Part shown: one piece after another, positions 40,974 to 49,603 of the stretch
How the letters are laid out: every line of letters begins with the position of its first letter
Position numbering within the stretch: the stretch's first letter is position 1
Assembly (NCBI RefSeq): GCF_006716355.1
Contig: NZ_VFOW01000001.1
Span: forward strand, 3,100,001-3,164,000
Length of the DNA stretch: 64,000 nucleotides
DNA from: Stackebrandtia endophytica
GTDB lineage: Bacteria; Actinomycetota; Actinomycetes; Mycobacteriales; Micromonosporaceae
Reading direction: 5' to 3'
Made by a program: the position numbers and the translations under genes
The notes under the pieces: model-generated
The model's database searches: none
Told to the model about the DNA's origin: nothing
Seen by the model: only the letters and a program-made list of their open reading frames with translations

Positions 40974-41615
40974 CTACAGGTACTGGCCGTGGCCGGAGTC
41001 GTCGTCCTTGTCCCCGCCGGCCAGCATCTGCTGCACCCCGGCGGGAATCTGTCCACCCGGCGGCAGTGCCGGCACGCCACCACGCCGCATCTGCTCCAGC
41101 TGCACCCGCGCGGCCATCTGCTGCGCCATGAGCGCGGCCTGAATACCGTGGAACAGGCCTTCCAGCCATCCCACCAGCTGGGCCTGCGCGATGCGAAGCT
41201 CGGACTCCGAGGGCGGCTGGTCACCGTTGAACGGCAACGAGAGTCGCTCCAGTTCGTCGCGCAGCTCCGGCGCCAAGCCGTCCTCCAGTTCCTGGATCGA
41301 CCGGGCGTGGATCTCACGCAACCGCTGGCGGCCGGCCTCGTCCAGCGGAGCCGCACGCACCTCCTCCAGCAACTGCTTGATCATGCTGCCCACCCGCATC
41401 ACCTTGGCGGGCTGCTCGACGAGCTTCGCCGGGTCGCCCGACTCGCCGGTCTCCGGATCGACCTCCATGGTGCCGACGGGTTTGCCGTCGGGCCCCATCA
41501 CCAACACCGTCGCCGACTGTTCCACCTGGTCGTCACGATCGGCGTCGGAGTCGTGCTCGTGCTCGTCGGTGTTCGCTTCGATGTCGTCGGTATGTTCCGC
41601 GCGCTCGTTAGTCAT
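40974..41615 (-). CDS. bpa: Bacterial proteasome activator Bpa/PafE
   Basis: 213 residues. Acidic disordered N-terminus, then the Bpa four-helix region (PAKVMRVGSMIKQLLEEVRAAPLDEAGRQRL; ELEDGLAPELRDELERLSLPF; QAQLVGWLEGLFHGIQAALMAQQMAARVQLEQMRR) and a C-terminal GHGQYL tail, the HbYX-like motif that docks in the 20S proteasome and opens its gate without ATP. Implies a proteasome-bearing actinomycete. Start ATG 41615 (MTNERAEH) is preferred over a longer reading. Confidence 0.95.
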   Translation of the reverse strand: MTNERAEHTDDIEANTDEHEHDSDADRDDQVEQSATVLVMGPDGKPVGTMEVDPETGESGDPAKLVEQPAKVMRVGSMIKQLLEEVRAAPLDEAGRQRLREIHARSIQELEDGLAPELRDELERLSLPFNGDQPPSESELRIAQAQLVGWLEGLFHGIQAALMAQQMAARVQLEQMRRGGVPALPPGGQIPAGVQQMLAGGDKDDDSGHGQYL

Positions 41616-41770
41616 CCGTAGTCGTCCCCACAAAGTCGCTGTAACGTCCTTCGAGCGTAACCCCGCTGGGTACCGGAGGTGGCGGCACGGGCATGTCGAA
41701 GGACCACTGGTGCCACCTCCTCTCCTAGTTACCCGAGAACGCGGGCTCCTACCAAACGCCCGAATATCGG

Positions 41771-42562
41771 TCAGCGGCGGAACCTGCGGAAGTCCGGTTC
41801 CCGTTTCTCGGCGAAGGCGGCTGCTCCCTCACCGGCCTCATCGGTGTGGCTGTACAGATCCAGCCCGTCGAACGCCAGATGAGAGAGTCCACTGAGGTGA
41901 TCGGTGTCGGCGTTGAAGGAGTGCTTGAGAAACCGCAACGCGGTCGGTGAGTGCCGATTGATGTCGTCGGCCCAGGCTTGCGCGGTGGCCGCGAGTTCCC
42001 CGTCGGGCGCGATCTCGTTAACGAGACCCCAGTCCAGAGCCTGCTCCGCGTCGATCAACCGGCACCGAAACCACAGTTCCCTGGCTCGCTTCTCGCCGAT
42101 GACCCGCGCCAGATACGCCGAACCGAACCCCGCGTCGAAGCTGCCGACCCGGGGACCGGACTGTCCGAATCGGGCATGGGGAGCCGCGATGGTTAGGTCC
42201 GCCAGGACGTGCAGGACGTGCCCACCTCCGATGGCGATCCCGTTGACCGCCGCGATGACCGGTTTGGGCACGTCGCGGATGATCCGGTGCAGTCGTTCGA
42301 TCTCGAAAGTCCCCCACTCGGTGTCGCCGTACCCGCCGGTCTCGGCGCGTTCCTTGACATCGCCCCCGGCGCAGAACGCCCGGTCACCGGCCCCGGTGAG
42401 AATGATCGTCCCGACCGTCGGATCCGACCAGGCGGTCTTGAAGGCGTGGATGAGCTCGTCGACGGTCTTACCGCGGAAGGCGTTCATCCGTTCGGGGCGG
42501 TCGATCGTGATGGTCGCGGTGTGATCGGCGGTCTCGTAGCGCACGTCCGTGAGGTCTCTCAT
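41771..42562 (-). CDS. Enoyl-CoA hydratase/isomerase superfamily, MenB-like
   Basis: 263 residues starting MRDLTDVRYE. Crotonase core: FCAGGDVKERAETGGYGDTEWG, NGIAIGGGHVLHVLADLTIAA, and the MenB/BadI-specific QSGPRVGSFDAGFGSAYLARVIGEKRARELWFRCRLIDAEQALDWGLVNE with the C-terminal TDEAGEGAAAFAEKREPDFRRF. MenB makes 1,4-dihydroxy-2-naphthoyl-CoA for menaquinone; BadI relatives cleave 2-ketocyclohexane carboxyl-CoA. No men genes adjoin, so either a stand-alone menB or a ring-cleavage enzyme is possible. Confidence 0.85.
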   Translation of the reverse strand: MRDLTDVRYETADHTATITIDRPERMNAFRGKTVDELIHAFKTAWSDPTVGTIILTGAGDRAFCAGGDVKERAETGGYGDTEWGTFEIERLHRIIRDVPKPVIAAVNGIAIGGGHVLHVLADLTIAAPHARFGQSGPRVGSFDAGFGSAYLARVIGEKRARELWFRCRLIDAEQALDWGLVNEIAPDGELAATAQAWADDINRHSPTALRFLKHSFNADTDHLSGLSHLAFDGLDLYSHTDEAGEGAAAFAEKREPDFRRFRR

Positions 42563-42619
42563 GGCCTCACGGTAATCGATCCGACCGCCGTCCACGGTGC
42601 ACGTTGACGACGGGTTTCA

Positions 42620-43540
42620 TCAGGAGACACAACGGAAACCGGTGTTCTGTGAACTCGACTCCGGCGTGTTGAACGTGCGCGCGGCGACCCGGTATCGGTT
42701 GCAATAGGACTCATGACACAGGAAGGAGCCGCCCCGGGTGACCCTCGCGGTTCCCTCCTGCGGTCCGGTCGGATCGGTGGATTCGGCGGGGAGGGACCCG
42801 GTTCCCCAGTGGTCGGCGCACCACTCCCAGACGTTGCCGGACATCTGATAGAGCCCGTATCCGTTGGGGCGGAACGTTTTCACCGGCGCGGTCCCGAGGT
42901 GGCCGTCGTCGGCGGTGTTGAGGTCGGGAAACCGTCCCTGCCAGATATTGCAGCGGTGCGCGCCGTTGACCAGCAGTGTGTTCCCCCACGGATAGCGCGC
43001 TCGCTCCAGCCCGCCGCGTGCCGCCGCCTCCCACTGAGCCTCGGTGGGCAGCCGCTTTCCCGCCCAGTCGGCGTAGGCGACCGCGTCGTTCCAGGACACC
43101 TGCACGACCGGATGATTCGGCGGCGCCTGCGAACCCGGTCCCGCCGGTTGCCGCCAGTTCGCCCCGGCGACCGGCAGCCACCACGGTGTCTGCGGAACCG
43201 AGGCGTTGAGGATGTGGTTCTCGGCCTGTCGGGGCAGCAGCAGGTGGAAGACGTATGACCAGCCTTCCCGCTCGGCTTCGGTGACGTAGCCGGAGTGCTT
43301 CACGAACGACGCGAACGCGGCATTGGTGACACAGATGGGATCAATGTGGAATGAGGACAGGTGCACCGTGCGCGGTGGGCCCTCCCGGTCGGCCGGGTTG
43401 GCATCGGGATCCTCGCCACCCAGGACGAACGTGCCGCCCTCGATGCGAACCATGCCCTTGGTCGTCGACGCGGTCGCCCGACGGCGGGTCGATGCGGGTC
43501 CACCGGTCGACGGTCGAGCGGGTGAGCAGCAGGAATCCAC
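42620..43540 (-). CDS. Formylglycine-generating enzyme (sulfatase-activating)
   Basis: 306 residues, GTG start (MDSCCSPARP). Full FGE: MVRIEGGTFVLGGEDPDANPADREGPPRTVHL, EVxQVSWNDAVAYADWAGKRLPTEAQWEAAARGG, YPWGNTL, GLYQMSGNVWEWCADHW and RGGSFLCHESYCNRYRVAAR, with both catalytic cysteines (Cys275, Cys280) that bind Cu(I). It converts the sulfatase active-site Cys to formylglycine. No sulfatase is in the window. The N-terminal CC pair is typical of actinobacterial FGEs. Its start lies 16 bases from the divergent hydrolase start. Confidence 0.95.
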   Translation of the reverse strand: MDSCCSPARPSTGGPASTRRRATASTTKGMVRIEGGTFVLGGEDPDANPADREGPPRTVHLSSFHIDPICVTNAAFASFVKHSGYVTEAEREGWSYVFHLLLPRQAENHILNASVPQTPWWLPVAGANWRQPAGPGSQAPPNHPVVQVSWNDAVAYADWAGKRLPTEAQWEAAARGGLERARYPWGNTLLVNGAHRCNIWQGRFPDLNTADDGHLGTAPVKTFRPNGYGLYQMSGNVWEWCADHWGTGSLPAESTDPTGPQEGTARVTRGGSFLCHESYCNRYRVAARTFNTPESSSQNTGFRCVS

Positions 43541-43556
43541 GGCGTATTGTGATCAC
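43541..43556. promoter_or_regulatory. 16-base divergent start-to-start gap, probable leaderless pair
   Basis: GTG (FGE, minus) and ATG (hydrolase, plus) are only 16 bases apart. TATTGT (43545-43550) is a -10-like box six bases before the plus-strand ATG, and the complement reads CACAAT a few bases before the GTG. There is no room for ribosome sites on either side, so both mRNAs should start at their initiation codons and the two -10 boxes overlap. Confidence 0.55.
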
Positions 43557-44330
43557 ATGGCCGATCCCCGTGACGTGTTGACCCGCCCGGCGGTCGAGGG
43601 CGTCACGTTCGGCTACGGCGATTCCCCCGATCAGGTGGTCGAATGTTTCGGGCCCGAGGACGGGCCGCCGATCGTGTTCATCCACGGTGGATTCTGGCGA
43701 CACGAGTACGATCGCACCCACGTGCGTCCACTGTGTAATGCCCTGGCGCAGTTGGGATCCCGTGTCTTCGCCATCGAATATCGGCGCACCGGCGGCGCCG
43801 GAGGATTTCCCACGACCTTTCAGGACGTCCTCGCCGCACTGCGGGCGGTCGGCACCCGCACCACCGGCCCGGTGGTCCTGGCCGGTCACTCGGCGGGCGG
43901 ACACCTGGCGTTGTGGGCGGCCGCTCCACCTTCCGACAGTGCCGTCGAACCCGCCGACCGGTCCACCACCTCGGCACGCTCCCCGATTCCCATCGCCTCG
44001 GTCGTGGCGTTGGCGCCGGTCAGCGACCTGGCCAGGGCCTTCCACGATGACCTGGACGGCGGCGCGGTGGCCGCTCTGCTGGGCGGATCCCCGGAGGAGT
44101 TCCCGCAGCGGTACCTCGCGGTGGACCCGGCCCGGTCAACCGGGATCGACGTCCCGGTCACGGTCATCCACGGTGAACTGGACGATTGGGTACCGGTTGA
44201 CTATTCCCGCCGCCACGTCGCCGAGCACGGCGGCGACCTGGTCGTGCTGACCGATATAGAGCACTTCGGACTCATCGACCCCGAGTCGTCGGCGTGGTCG
44301 TGGGTGTACGATGCGATGCGGTGCCGGTAA
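43557..44330 (+). CDS. Alpha/beta hydrolase
   Basis: 257 residues. Oxyanion motif IVFIHGGFWRHEYDRTHVRPL, nucleophile elbow VLAGHSAGGHLALWAAA, acid in VIHGELDDWVPVDYS and catalytic His in DIEHFGLIDP. The HGGFW plus GHSAGG combination is found in kynurenine formamidase-like and carboxylesterase-like enzymes. Cytoplasmic. Divergent from FGE across 16 bases. Confidence 0.88.
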   Translation: MADPRDVLTRPAVEGVTFGYGDSPDQVVECFGPEDGPPIVFIHGGFWRHEYDRTHVRPLCNALAQLGSRVFAIEYRRTGGAGGFPTTFQDVLAALRAVGTRTTGPVVLAGHSAGGHLALWAAAPPSDSAVEPADRSTTSARSPIPIASVVALAPVSDLARAFHDDLDGGAVAALLGGSPEEFPQRYLAVDPARSTGIDVPVTVIHGELDDWVPVDYSRRHVAEHGGDLVVLTDIEHFGLIDPESSAWSWVYDAMRCR

Positions 44331-44391
44331 CGGCGCCCGGAATCCTGTGACCACCCGGCGGTGTGAACCAGCCAGCGGATGAGGAGAGGCG

Positions 44392-44475
44392 GTGATCGCC
44401 ACCATGCGAAAAGCGACAGCTCGACGAAGTAGTACCGGCGAACCCCCGAGTCCCGTGCCGCTGGCGGCGCGGTGA
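44392..44475 (+). CDS. 27-residue uORF upstream of corA (candidate Mg leader peptide)
   Basis: GTG start five bases after GAGGAG, the best ribosome site in the region. Reads MIATMRKATARRSSTGEPPS then PVPLAAR. It ends 85 bases before corA. The EPPSPVP segment is proline-rich, and proline/acidic leader ORFs are known to sense Mg2+ through ribosome instability in enteric mgt leaders; whether that applies here is inference. Downstream are competing short stems and a T5 tract (about 44538-44545). Confidence 0.45.
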   Translation: MIATMRKATARRSSTGEPPSPVPLAAR

Positions 44476-44560
44476 CCCCACGGGGTCCATTTCTCGTTCA
44501 CGTGTCACCAGCGGTCTTTCTTTAGTCCTTTGTGAACCTTTTTAGGCTGAGAGACCCGCC

Positions 44561-45691
44561 ATGTCTGACTTTCGCACCCTGGCCAAGCGTGCCTTCCGGA
44601 TGCCCACCGTTCGCCGTCAAGTCCACCAGGCTCCGCCCACAACCGTTGAACCGGTGGCGGTTCCGGAACCGAGCAGCCTCATCGACTCCGCCCTCTACCG
44701 GGACGGAAGTCGTGTCTACACACCGGATTCGCTCGCCGAGACCTACCGGCTGGCCCGCGCCGACCCGGCGACCATGGCCTGGATCGGCCTGCGTCGCCCC
44801 ACCGAAGCCGAACTGACGTCACTGGCCACCGAATTCGACCTCCACGAACTGGCCCTCGAAGACGCTATGGAGGCACACCAACGCGCCAAGTTGGAACGCT
44901 ACGGCGAGACCCTCTTCGTGGTGCTGCGGGCGGCGCGGTACCTCGACGCCTCCGAAACCGTCGAGTTCAGCGAACTGCACCTGTTCGTCGGTCCCGGTTT
45001 CGTGCTCACCGTTCGCCACGGCAGCGTACCCGACCTGTCGGCGGTTCGGCGTCGAATGGAATCGGAGCCGGAGCTGCTGTCGAGCGGACCCGAAGCCGTC
45101 CTGTACGCCATCTTCGATGCCGTCGTGGACGGTTACGCACCGGTCGTCGCGGGACTCCAGAACGACATCGACGAGATCGAGACCGAGGTCTTCGGCGGCG
45201 ACCCCGCGGTGTCGCGACGCATCTACGAACTGTCCCGTGAGGTCGTCGAGTTCCAACGCGCGGTGCGTCCCCTGTCGGGAATGCTGCGATCACTGGCGGC
45301 CGGTTGGGAGAAATACGGTGTCGACGAGGAACTGCGGCGATACCTGCGCGACGTCGCCGACCACGCCGCCTCCGTGATGGAACAGGTCGACACGTTCCGG
45401 CAGGCACTGGCCGACATGCTCACCGTCAACGCCACCCTGGTCGCCCAACAGCAGAACGCCGAGATGAAGGCGCTGACCGAAGCCAGTTTCGAGCAGAACG
45501 AGGAGATCAAGAAGGTATCGGCCTGGGCGGCGATCCTGTTCGCGCCGACCCTGATCGGCACCATCTACGGCATGAACTTCGACTTCATGCCCGAGACCCA
45601 TTGGCGGTTCGGCTATCCGATGGCGATCGGCATGATGGCCGCCACCTGCGTCTGCCTGTTCGTGATCTTCAAGCGACGCAACTGGTTGTGA
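44561..45691 (+). CDS. corA: CorA-family magnesium/cobalt channel
   Basis: 376 residues. Long soluble funnel domain, then two C-terminal membrane helices with the selectivity signature GMN in LIGTIYGMNFDFMPETHW, followed by the second helix (MAIGMMAATCVCLFVIF) and a basic tail KRRNWL. CorA forms homopentamers importing Mg2+. N-terminal 50 residues are variable. An unusual 230-base leader precedes it, with a uORF (44392-44475). Confidence 0.95.
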   Translation: MSDFRTLAKRAFRMPTVRRQVHQAPPTTVEPVAVPEPSSLIDSALYRDGSRVYTPDSLAETYRLARADPATMAWIGLRRPTEAELTSLATEFDLHELALEDAMEAHQRAKLERYGETLFVVLRAARYLDASETVEFSELHLFVGPGFVLTVRHGSVPDLSAVRRRMESEPELLSSGPEAVLYAIFDAVVDGYAPVVAGLQNDIDEIETEVFGGDPAVSRRIYELSREVVEFQRAVRPLSGMLRSLAAGWEKYGVDEELRRYLRDVADHAASVMEQVDTFRQALADMLTVNATLVAQQQNAEMKALTEASFEQNEEIKKVSAWAAILFAPTLIGTIYGMNFDFMPETHWRFGYPMAIGMMAATCVCLFVIFKRRNWL

Positions 45692-45713
45692 CGGGTGCCG
45701 TCGTCCCACGGCT

Positions 45714-45816
45714 TCCTGAAGCCAACCTGAAATCCGGTTGACCTGGACTTTTGCTCCTGAAAAGGTTGGTGCTGACCATGTGGGTGGTTTGTCCCCCGGA
45801 TTGGGGTGGGGCATGG
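45714..45816 (+). repeat. Dispersed two-block repeat, copy A
   Basis: Block 1 (45714-45742, CTGAAGCCAACCTGAAATCC...GTTGAC) and block 2 (45782-45816, GGGTGGTTTGTCCCCCGGAT...) match 62668-62696 and 62736-62770 with one and two mismatches. Block spacing is identical (68 bases start to start) but the 39 bases between them differ. Lies in a convergent intergenic gap between corA and the DUF1707 gene. Confidence 0.85.
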
Positions 45817-45958
45817 ACTCACGGTTCCAGGTCGGTTCCTAGGCCGCCGCCCGAGGAAGGGCCGAAGAACAGGCGTGGAAGGTGGCATCGGCGTGTGCGG
45901 TGAACGCCGCGACGGCCGCCCGTTCCCGATCGTCCAGCGACGCAACCGGTGGTAAGGC

Positions 45959-46552
45959 TCACCAGTAAGGGCTGCGGGGCTTGTCCCTGGACACCACGTG
46001 GACCTTCACCGTTCCCACACCGGTGACGGCGGTCAGCCGCACCGTCATCGCCGGAACGGCCCGCGGCAGCGGATTGTCCTCGACCTGCCGGGACCCGACA
46101 CGGGTCTCGCCGGTCACGATCAGCCGAACGTTGTCCGGCACCACCACCTTGATCGTGCCCACTTTGACCTGAACCCGCAGGTGGGTGTCGCGGGCGCTGA
46201 ACGCCGCGTCCCGCAGGTCCAGCTTGACCGTTCCCAGTTTGACGGCCAGTTCACTGGCCGCCGGCAGCCGCCACCGGCCGTATCGTTTGATCGAACCGAC
46301 CATCAGATCAGTGCCGGAGTCGGCGGCGGAATGCTCGACCAGGTCGGGATCGGGCTCGGGCAGCCCGGTCAGGCAGGCGTCGACATCACCGCGGGTACGG
46401 GCGGCGTAGACGGCCCCACTGCGGTCGGTGAACTCGGTGATGGTGAGGCGACCCTCGCTGACGGCCTGGTTCAGCCGGGCGACCGCGGCTTCCCGCTCGG
46501 CATCGGACGCCAACACCTCGGGCACCGGGCGAGGGGCGATTTCGCTGGACAT
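45959..46552 (-). CDS. DUF1707 and LiaF-like C-terminal domain protein
   Basis: 197 residues. N-terminal DUF1707/SHOCT-like helix pair (VLASDAEREAAVARLNQAVSEGRLTITEFTDRSGAVYAARTRGDVDAC, residues about 13-62) and a beta-helix-like C-terminal LiaF_C/DUF2154 domain (LMVGSIKRYGRWRLPAASELAVKLGTVKLDLRDAAF; VKVGTIKVVVPDNVRLIV; GVGTVKVHV). No membrane helix. Similar proteins take part in envelope-stress responses; role here unknown. Confidence 0.88.
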   Translation of the reverse strand: MSSEIAPRPVPEVLASDAEREAAVARLNQAVSEGRLTITEFTDRSGAVYAARTRGDVDACLTGLPEPDPDLVEHSAADSGTDLMVGSIKRYGRWRLPAASELAVKLGTVKLDLRDAAFSARDTHLRVQVKVGTIKVVVPDNVRLIVTGETRVGSRQVEDNPLPRAVPAMTVRLTAVTGVGTVKVHVVSRDKPRSPYW

Positions 46553-46623
46553 GTAACCAGACTAGCTATTTCACCCGGCCTCGGAAAGCCTCGGCGACAA
46601 GGCTTCGCCGCGCAAACCACATC

Positions 46624-46678
46624 AAGCCGCGCCAAGCCGGGCAAGCCGGGCAAGCCGGGCAAGCCGGGCAAGCCGCGC
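46624..46678 (+). repeat. 9-bp tandem repeat (AAGCCGGGC)
   Basis: Four perfect AAGCCGGGC units (46634-46669) flanked by AAGCCGCGC on both sides, about 70 bases upstream of the DUF1707 start on the other strand. The copy number is likely to vary by slippage. Confidence 0.9.
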
Positions 46679-46719
46679 CAGGCCGCGTCGATGGTCACCG
46701 TCGGCGCGGCACCGCGTTC

Positions 46720-47364
46720 CTAGTACCCGACCTCACCGGGCAACGCGATGAAAGCGGATCCGTCCTCGGCGAAGACGATGCGCGGCAACACCGGCGACAG
46801 GTCGCGTTCCTCCGCGGTGGCCAGGACACTGTCCACGGTCAGGTGACCCGTCAGATCCGACAGCGCCTGCGCCGTCGGCGGCAGCATCGCGGCACGGTGT
46901 TCCCGCAACGCGACCTCCGGCGACATCCAACCGGCCCAGTCGGCTTCGCCACTGATGTCCATCGGTGTCGCGTCGTCGGGTTGTCTGGCCACATAGAACC
47001 AGGTGTCGTAGCGGCGCGGTTCGAACTCGGGCGTCACCCAGCGGCACCAGGCGTGCAGTTCCCGCAGCTTGAGCCCGGTCTCCTCCCGGACTTCCCGCAG
47101 CGCCGCCGACTGCACGTCGATGTCGCCGGCGTCCATTCCGCCACCGGGAAACGCATACAGTCCACCCGCGAACGCCATGCTGGGTTGTCGACGGATCAGA
47201 TAGACCTCGATGCCGCCGCAGGTACCGGCGACGTGCGGCAGATCCCGCAGGATCATCACCGTCGCGGCACGTCGCGGAGCGGCCGGTTCCGTGCCGTCGC
47301 GATAGAACCGGCGAGCCCGTTCGGCGAACGCGTACGGAACGGTTCGCAATGAGGATTCAGTCAA
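46720..47364 (-). CDS. Nudix hydrolase
   Basis: About 214 residues. Nudix core: AATVMILRDLPHVAGTCGGIEVYLIRRQPSMAFAGGLYAFPGGGMDAGDIDVQSAALREVREETGLKLRELHAWCRWVTPE; REVREETGL is the metal-binding helix, while the first Nudix Glu position is not obvious. Typical of the actinobacterial group that resembles NUDT19/CoA or ADP-ribose hydrolases. The start is probably TTG 47364, overlapping the thiolase stop; the longer reading is the thiolase shadow. Downstream of the thiolase in the same operon. Confidence 0.85.
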   Translation of the reverse strand: MTESSLRTVPYAFAERARRFYRDGTEPAAPRRAATVMILRDLPHVAGTCGGIEVYLIRRQPSMAFAGGLYAFPGGGMDAGDIDVQSAALREVREETGLKLRELHAWCRWVTPEFEPRRYDTWFYVARQPDDATPMDISGEADWAGWMSPEVALREHRAAMLPPTAQALSDLTGHLTVDSVLATAEERDLSPVLPRIVFAEDGSAFIALPGEVGY

Positions 47365-48511
47365 CGTGTACCACCACCGCCATACCCTGCCCGACGCCGA
47401 TGCAAGCCGCGGCGATCCCGTAGCCGCCGCCCCGTCGGCGCAACTGGTCACACAGGTCCATGATGATACGCGGTGCGGAGGCTCCCAGTGGGTGTCCGTA
47501 CGCGATCGCCCCACCCTGTCGGTTGACTTTTTCCACCGGGATCTTCGGGAGCTGATGCAGACAGGACAGCACCATCGCGCTGAACGCCTCATTGATCTCC
47601 CAGACGTCGATGTCGTCGAATGCGAGTCCGGCGCGAGCCAGCACCTTGTTGATCGCGTCGACCGGTCCCAGTGAGAACCGTTCGGGTGCGACCCCGACCG
47701 TCGCCGAGGCCACCAGCCGCGCCATCGCGTGAGGTTCCGGGACCGCCGAGACCAGGACGGCGGCGGCACCGTCGTTGATCGGCGAGGCGTTTCCCGCCGT
47801 GACCGCGCCGTCGGGGGTGAACGCCGACCGCAACCCGGCGAGGGTTTCGGTCGTGGTGCCCGGTCGAATGCTCTCGTCTCTGGTGACGCCCTCGACCGAC
47901 ATGACTCTGTCGGCGAACACGTCGTCGCGCCACGCCTTGTCGGCCAGTTCGTGACTGCGCGCGGCCCACTCGTCCTGGCGTGCTCGGTCGATGCCGAGTT
48001 CCTCAGCGACCCGCTGCGCGCACTCGCCCAACGGCCGAATCCACTCCGCGTTCATCTTCGGGTTGATCAATCGCCAGCCGACCTGCGTCGGGGTGAGTTC
48101 CAGAGACCGGGGAAACGCCCGGTCGGGTCGCGGCATGATGAACGGCGCGCGGCTCATCGATTCGACCCCACCGGCGATGACGTGCGTGGCATCCCCGGTT
48201 CGGACCATCCGGCCCGCCTGCACGATCGCCTCGGCACCCGAGGCGCACAGCCGGTTGACGGTGACCCCGGGGACCGAGTCGGGCAATCCGGCAAGCAGTG
48301 CGGCCATCCTGGCCACGTTGCGGTTGTCCTCCCCGGCGCCGTTGGTGTCGCCGAGGATCACGTCGTCGACGTCGGCGGGTGACAGGTGGGGGTTGCGTTC
48401 GATGAGCCGGGCGACGGGCAGCGCCGCGAGGTCGTCGGTTCGGATGTGCGACAGGCCGCCGGCGTGTTTGCCGAAGGGGGTGCGCACCGCGTCGATGAGG
48501 TAGGCGTCCAC
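47357..48511 (-). CDS. Acetyl-CoA C-acyltransferase (thiolase)
   Basis: 384 residues, GTG start. Catalytic Cys in TVNRLCASGAEAIVQAGRM, His in QGGAIAYGHPLGASAPRI and the second Cys in YGIAAACIGVGQGMAVVV. Degradative or PcaF-like thiolase. VDAINKVLARAGLAFDDIDVWEINEAF is also canonical. Forms an operon with the Nudix gene, overlapping by eight bases. Confidence 0.95.
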   Translation of the reverse strand: MDAYLIDAVRTPFGKHAGGLSHIRTDDLAALPVARLIERNPHLSPADVDDVILGDTNGAGEDNRNVARMAALLAGLPDSVPGVTVNRLCASGAEAIVQAGRMVRTGDATHVIAGGVESMSRAPFIMPRPDRAFPRSLELTPTQVGWRLINPKMNAEWIRPLGECAQRVAEELGIDRARQDEWAARSHELADKAWRDDVFADRVMSVEGVTRDESIRPGTTTETLAGLRSAFTPDGAVTAGNASPINDGAAAVLVSAVPEPHAMARLVASATVGVAPERFSLGPVDAINKVLARAGLAFDDIDVWEINEAFSAMVLSCLHQLPKIPVEKVNRQGGAIAYGHPLGASAPRIIMDLCDQLRRRGGGYGIAAACIGVGQGMAVVVHVD

Positions 48512-48601
48512 ATGTTGGACGATACCGTGACCGACCGTCCGGTCACGGCGGCGGATTTGGGTCCGACCGCCGATCCCGGCTCGCGGTTTTGCGACGTTTC
48601 G

Positions 48602-49603
48602 TCAGAAGAGGGGGCGAACGACGTAGTAGACGCCCGCCGCGACGGCAGCCGCCGCCGGGAAGGTCAGAATCCAGGCGACCACGATGTTTCCGGCGACACC
48701 CCAACGGACCGCTGCCAGCCCCTTGGTCGTGCCGACACCCATGATCGCGGAGGTGATGGTGTGGGTGGTCGAAATGGGTGCACCGAACACCAACGCGTTG
48801 GTGTAGAGGACACCGCTGGCCACCGTTTCGGCGGCGAAGCCCTCCGGCGGGCCCAGGTCGATGACCTTGCGGCCCAACGTCTTGATGATTCGCCAACCAC
48901 CGGCGTAGGTTCCCGCCGCCAGCACCGCCGCCGAGGAGATGAACACCCACTCGGGAATGTGCTGCGTGTTGTCCTGGAAACCACCGATGTACAGGGCCAA
49001 CACCACGATTCCCATGGTCTTGGCGGCGTCCTGCATACCGTGTCCGACGGCCATCGCGGCCGCCGAGACCGACTGCGCGACCTTGAAGCCGCGGTTGAGT
49101 CGACGGGGATTCCCGTTCTTGAAGATCCACAGGATCGCGATCATCGCGCCGAAACCGAGGACCAGACCGACCAGCGGGGAGGCGATCATCGGGATGACGA
49201 CCTTCTCCAGGATGCCGCCCCACAGGACCTCGTATCCGGCGACCAGGGTGGCGCCGACGAGTCCGCCGAACAGTGCGTGCGACGACGAGGACGGCAACCC
49301 GAACCACCAGGTGATCAGGTTCCAGGTGATGGCGCCCAACACTCCGGCCAGGACCACCGCCAATCCGATGCGTTCCTGCGGGAGGGTGACCAGACCCGAT
49401 CCGACGGTCTGCGCGACCTTGGCACCCAGGTGGGCGCCGACGAAGTTACCGACCGCGGCCAGCGCCAACGCCTGGCGAGGGCTGAGCGCTCTGGTGGAGA
49501 CCGAGGTCGCGATCGCATTGGCGGCATCGTGAAAGCCGTTGGTGTAGTCAAAGACCATCGCCGCCAAGATGACGGCGATGACCCCGATGAGCATCGGGTC
49601 CAC
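48602..49603 (-). CDS. pit: Low-affinity inorganic phosphate transporter (PiT family)
   Basis: 333 residues, about ten membrane helices. Signatures: MVFDYTNGFHDAANAIATSVSTRALSPRQAL at the N-terminus and the inverted repeat GVLYTNALVFGAPISTTHTITSAIMGVGTTKGL near the C-terminus. Imports metal-phosphate driven by protons. GTG start directly abuts the DUF47 stop, so translation is coupled. Confidence 0.95.
   Translation of the reverse strand: MDPMLIGVIAVILAAMVFDYTNGFHDAANAIATSVSTRALSPRQALALAAVGNFVGAHLGAKVAQTVGSGLVTLPQERIGLAVVLAGVLGAITWNLITWWFGLPSSSSHALFGGLVGATLVAGYEVLWGGILEKVVIPMIASPLVGLVLGFGAMIAILWIFKNGNPRRLNRGFKVAQSVSAAAMAVGHGMQDAAKTMGIVVLALYIGGFQDNTQHIPEWVFISSAAVLAAGTYAGGWRIIKTLGRKVIDLGPPEGFAAETVASGVLYTNALVFGAPISTTHTITSAIMGVGTTKGLAAVRWGVAGNIVVAWILTFPAAAAVAAGVYYVVRPLF

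Noticed and set aside
44545-44560. GCTGAGAGACCC before corA, reminiscent of the TPP riboswitch core
   Set aside because: The other conserved TPP blocks (GGGUGC upstream, CUGAUC/AUGCCAGCG region) are absent, and the motif ends at the ATG.
46624-46678. Repeat cluster as a CRISPR array
   Set aside because: Units are 9 bases without spacers; simple tandem repeat.
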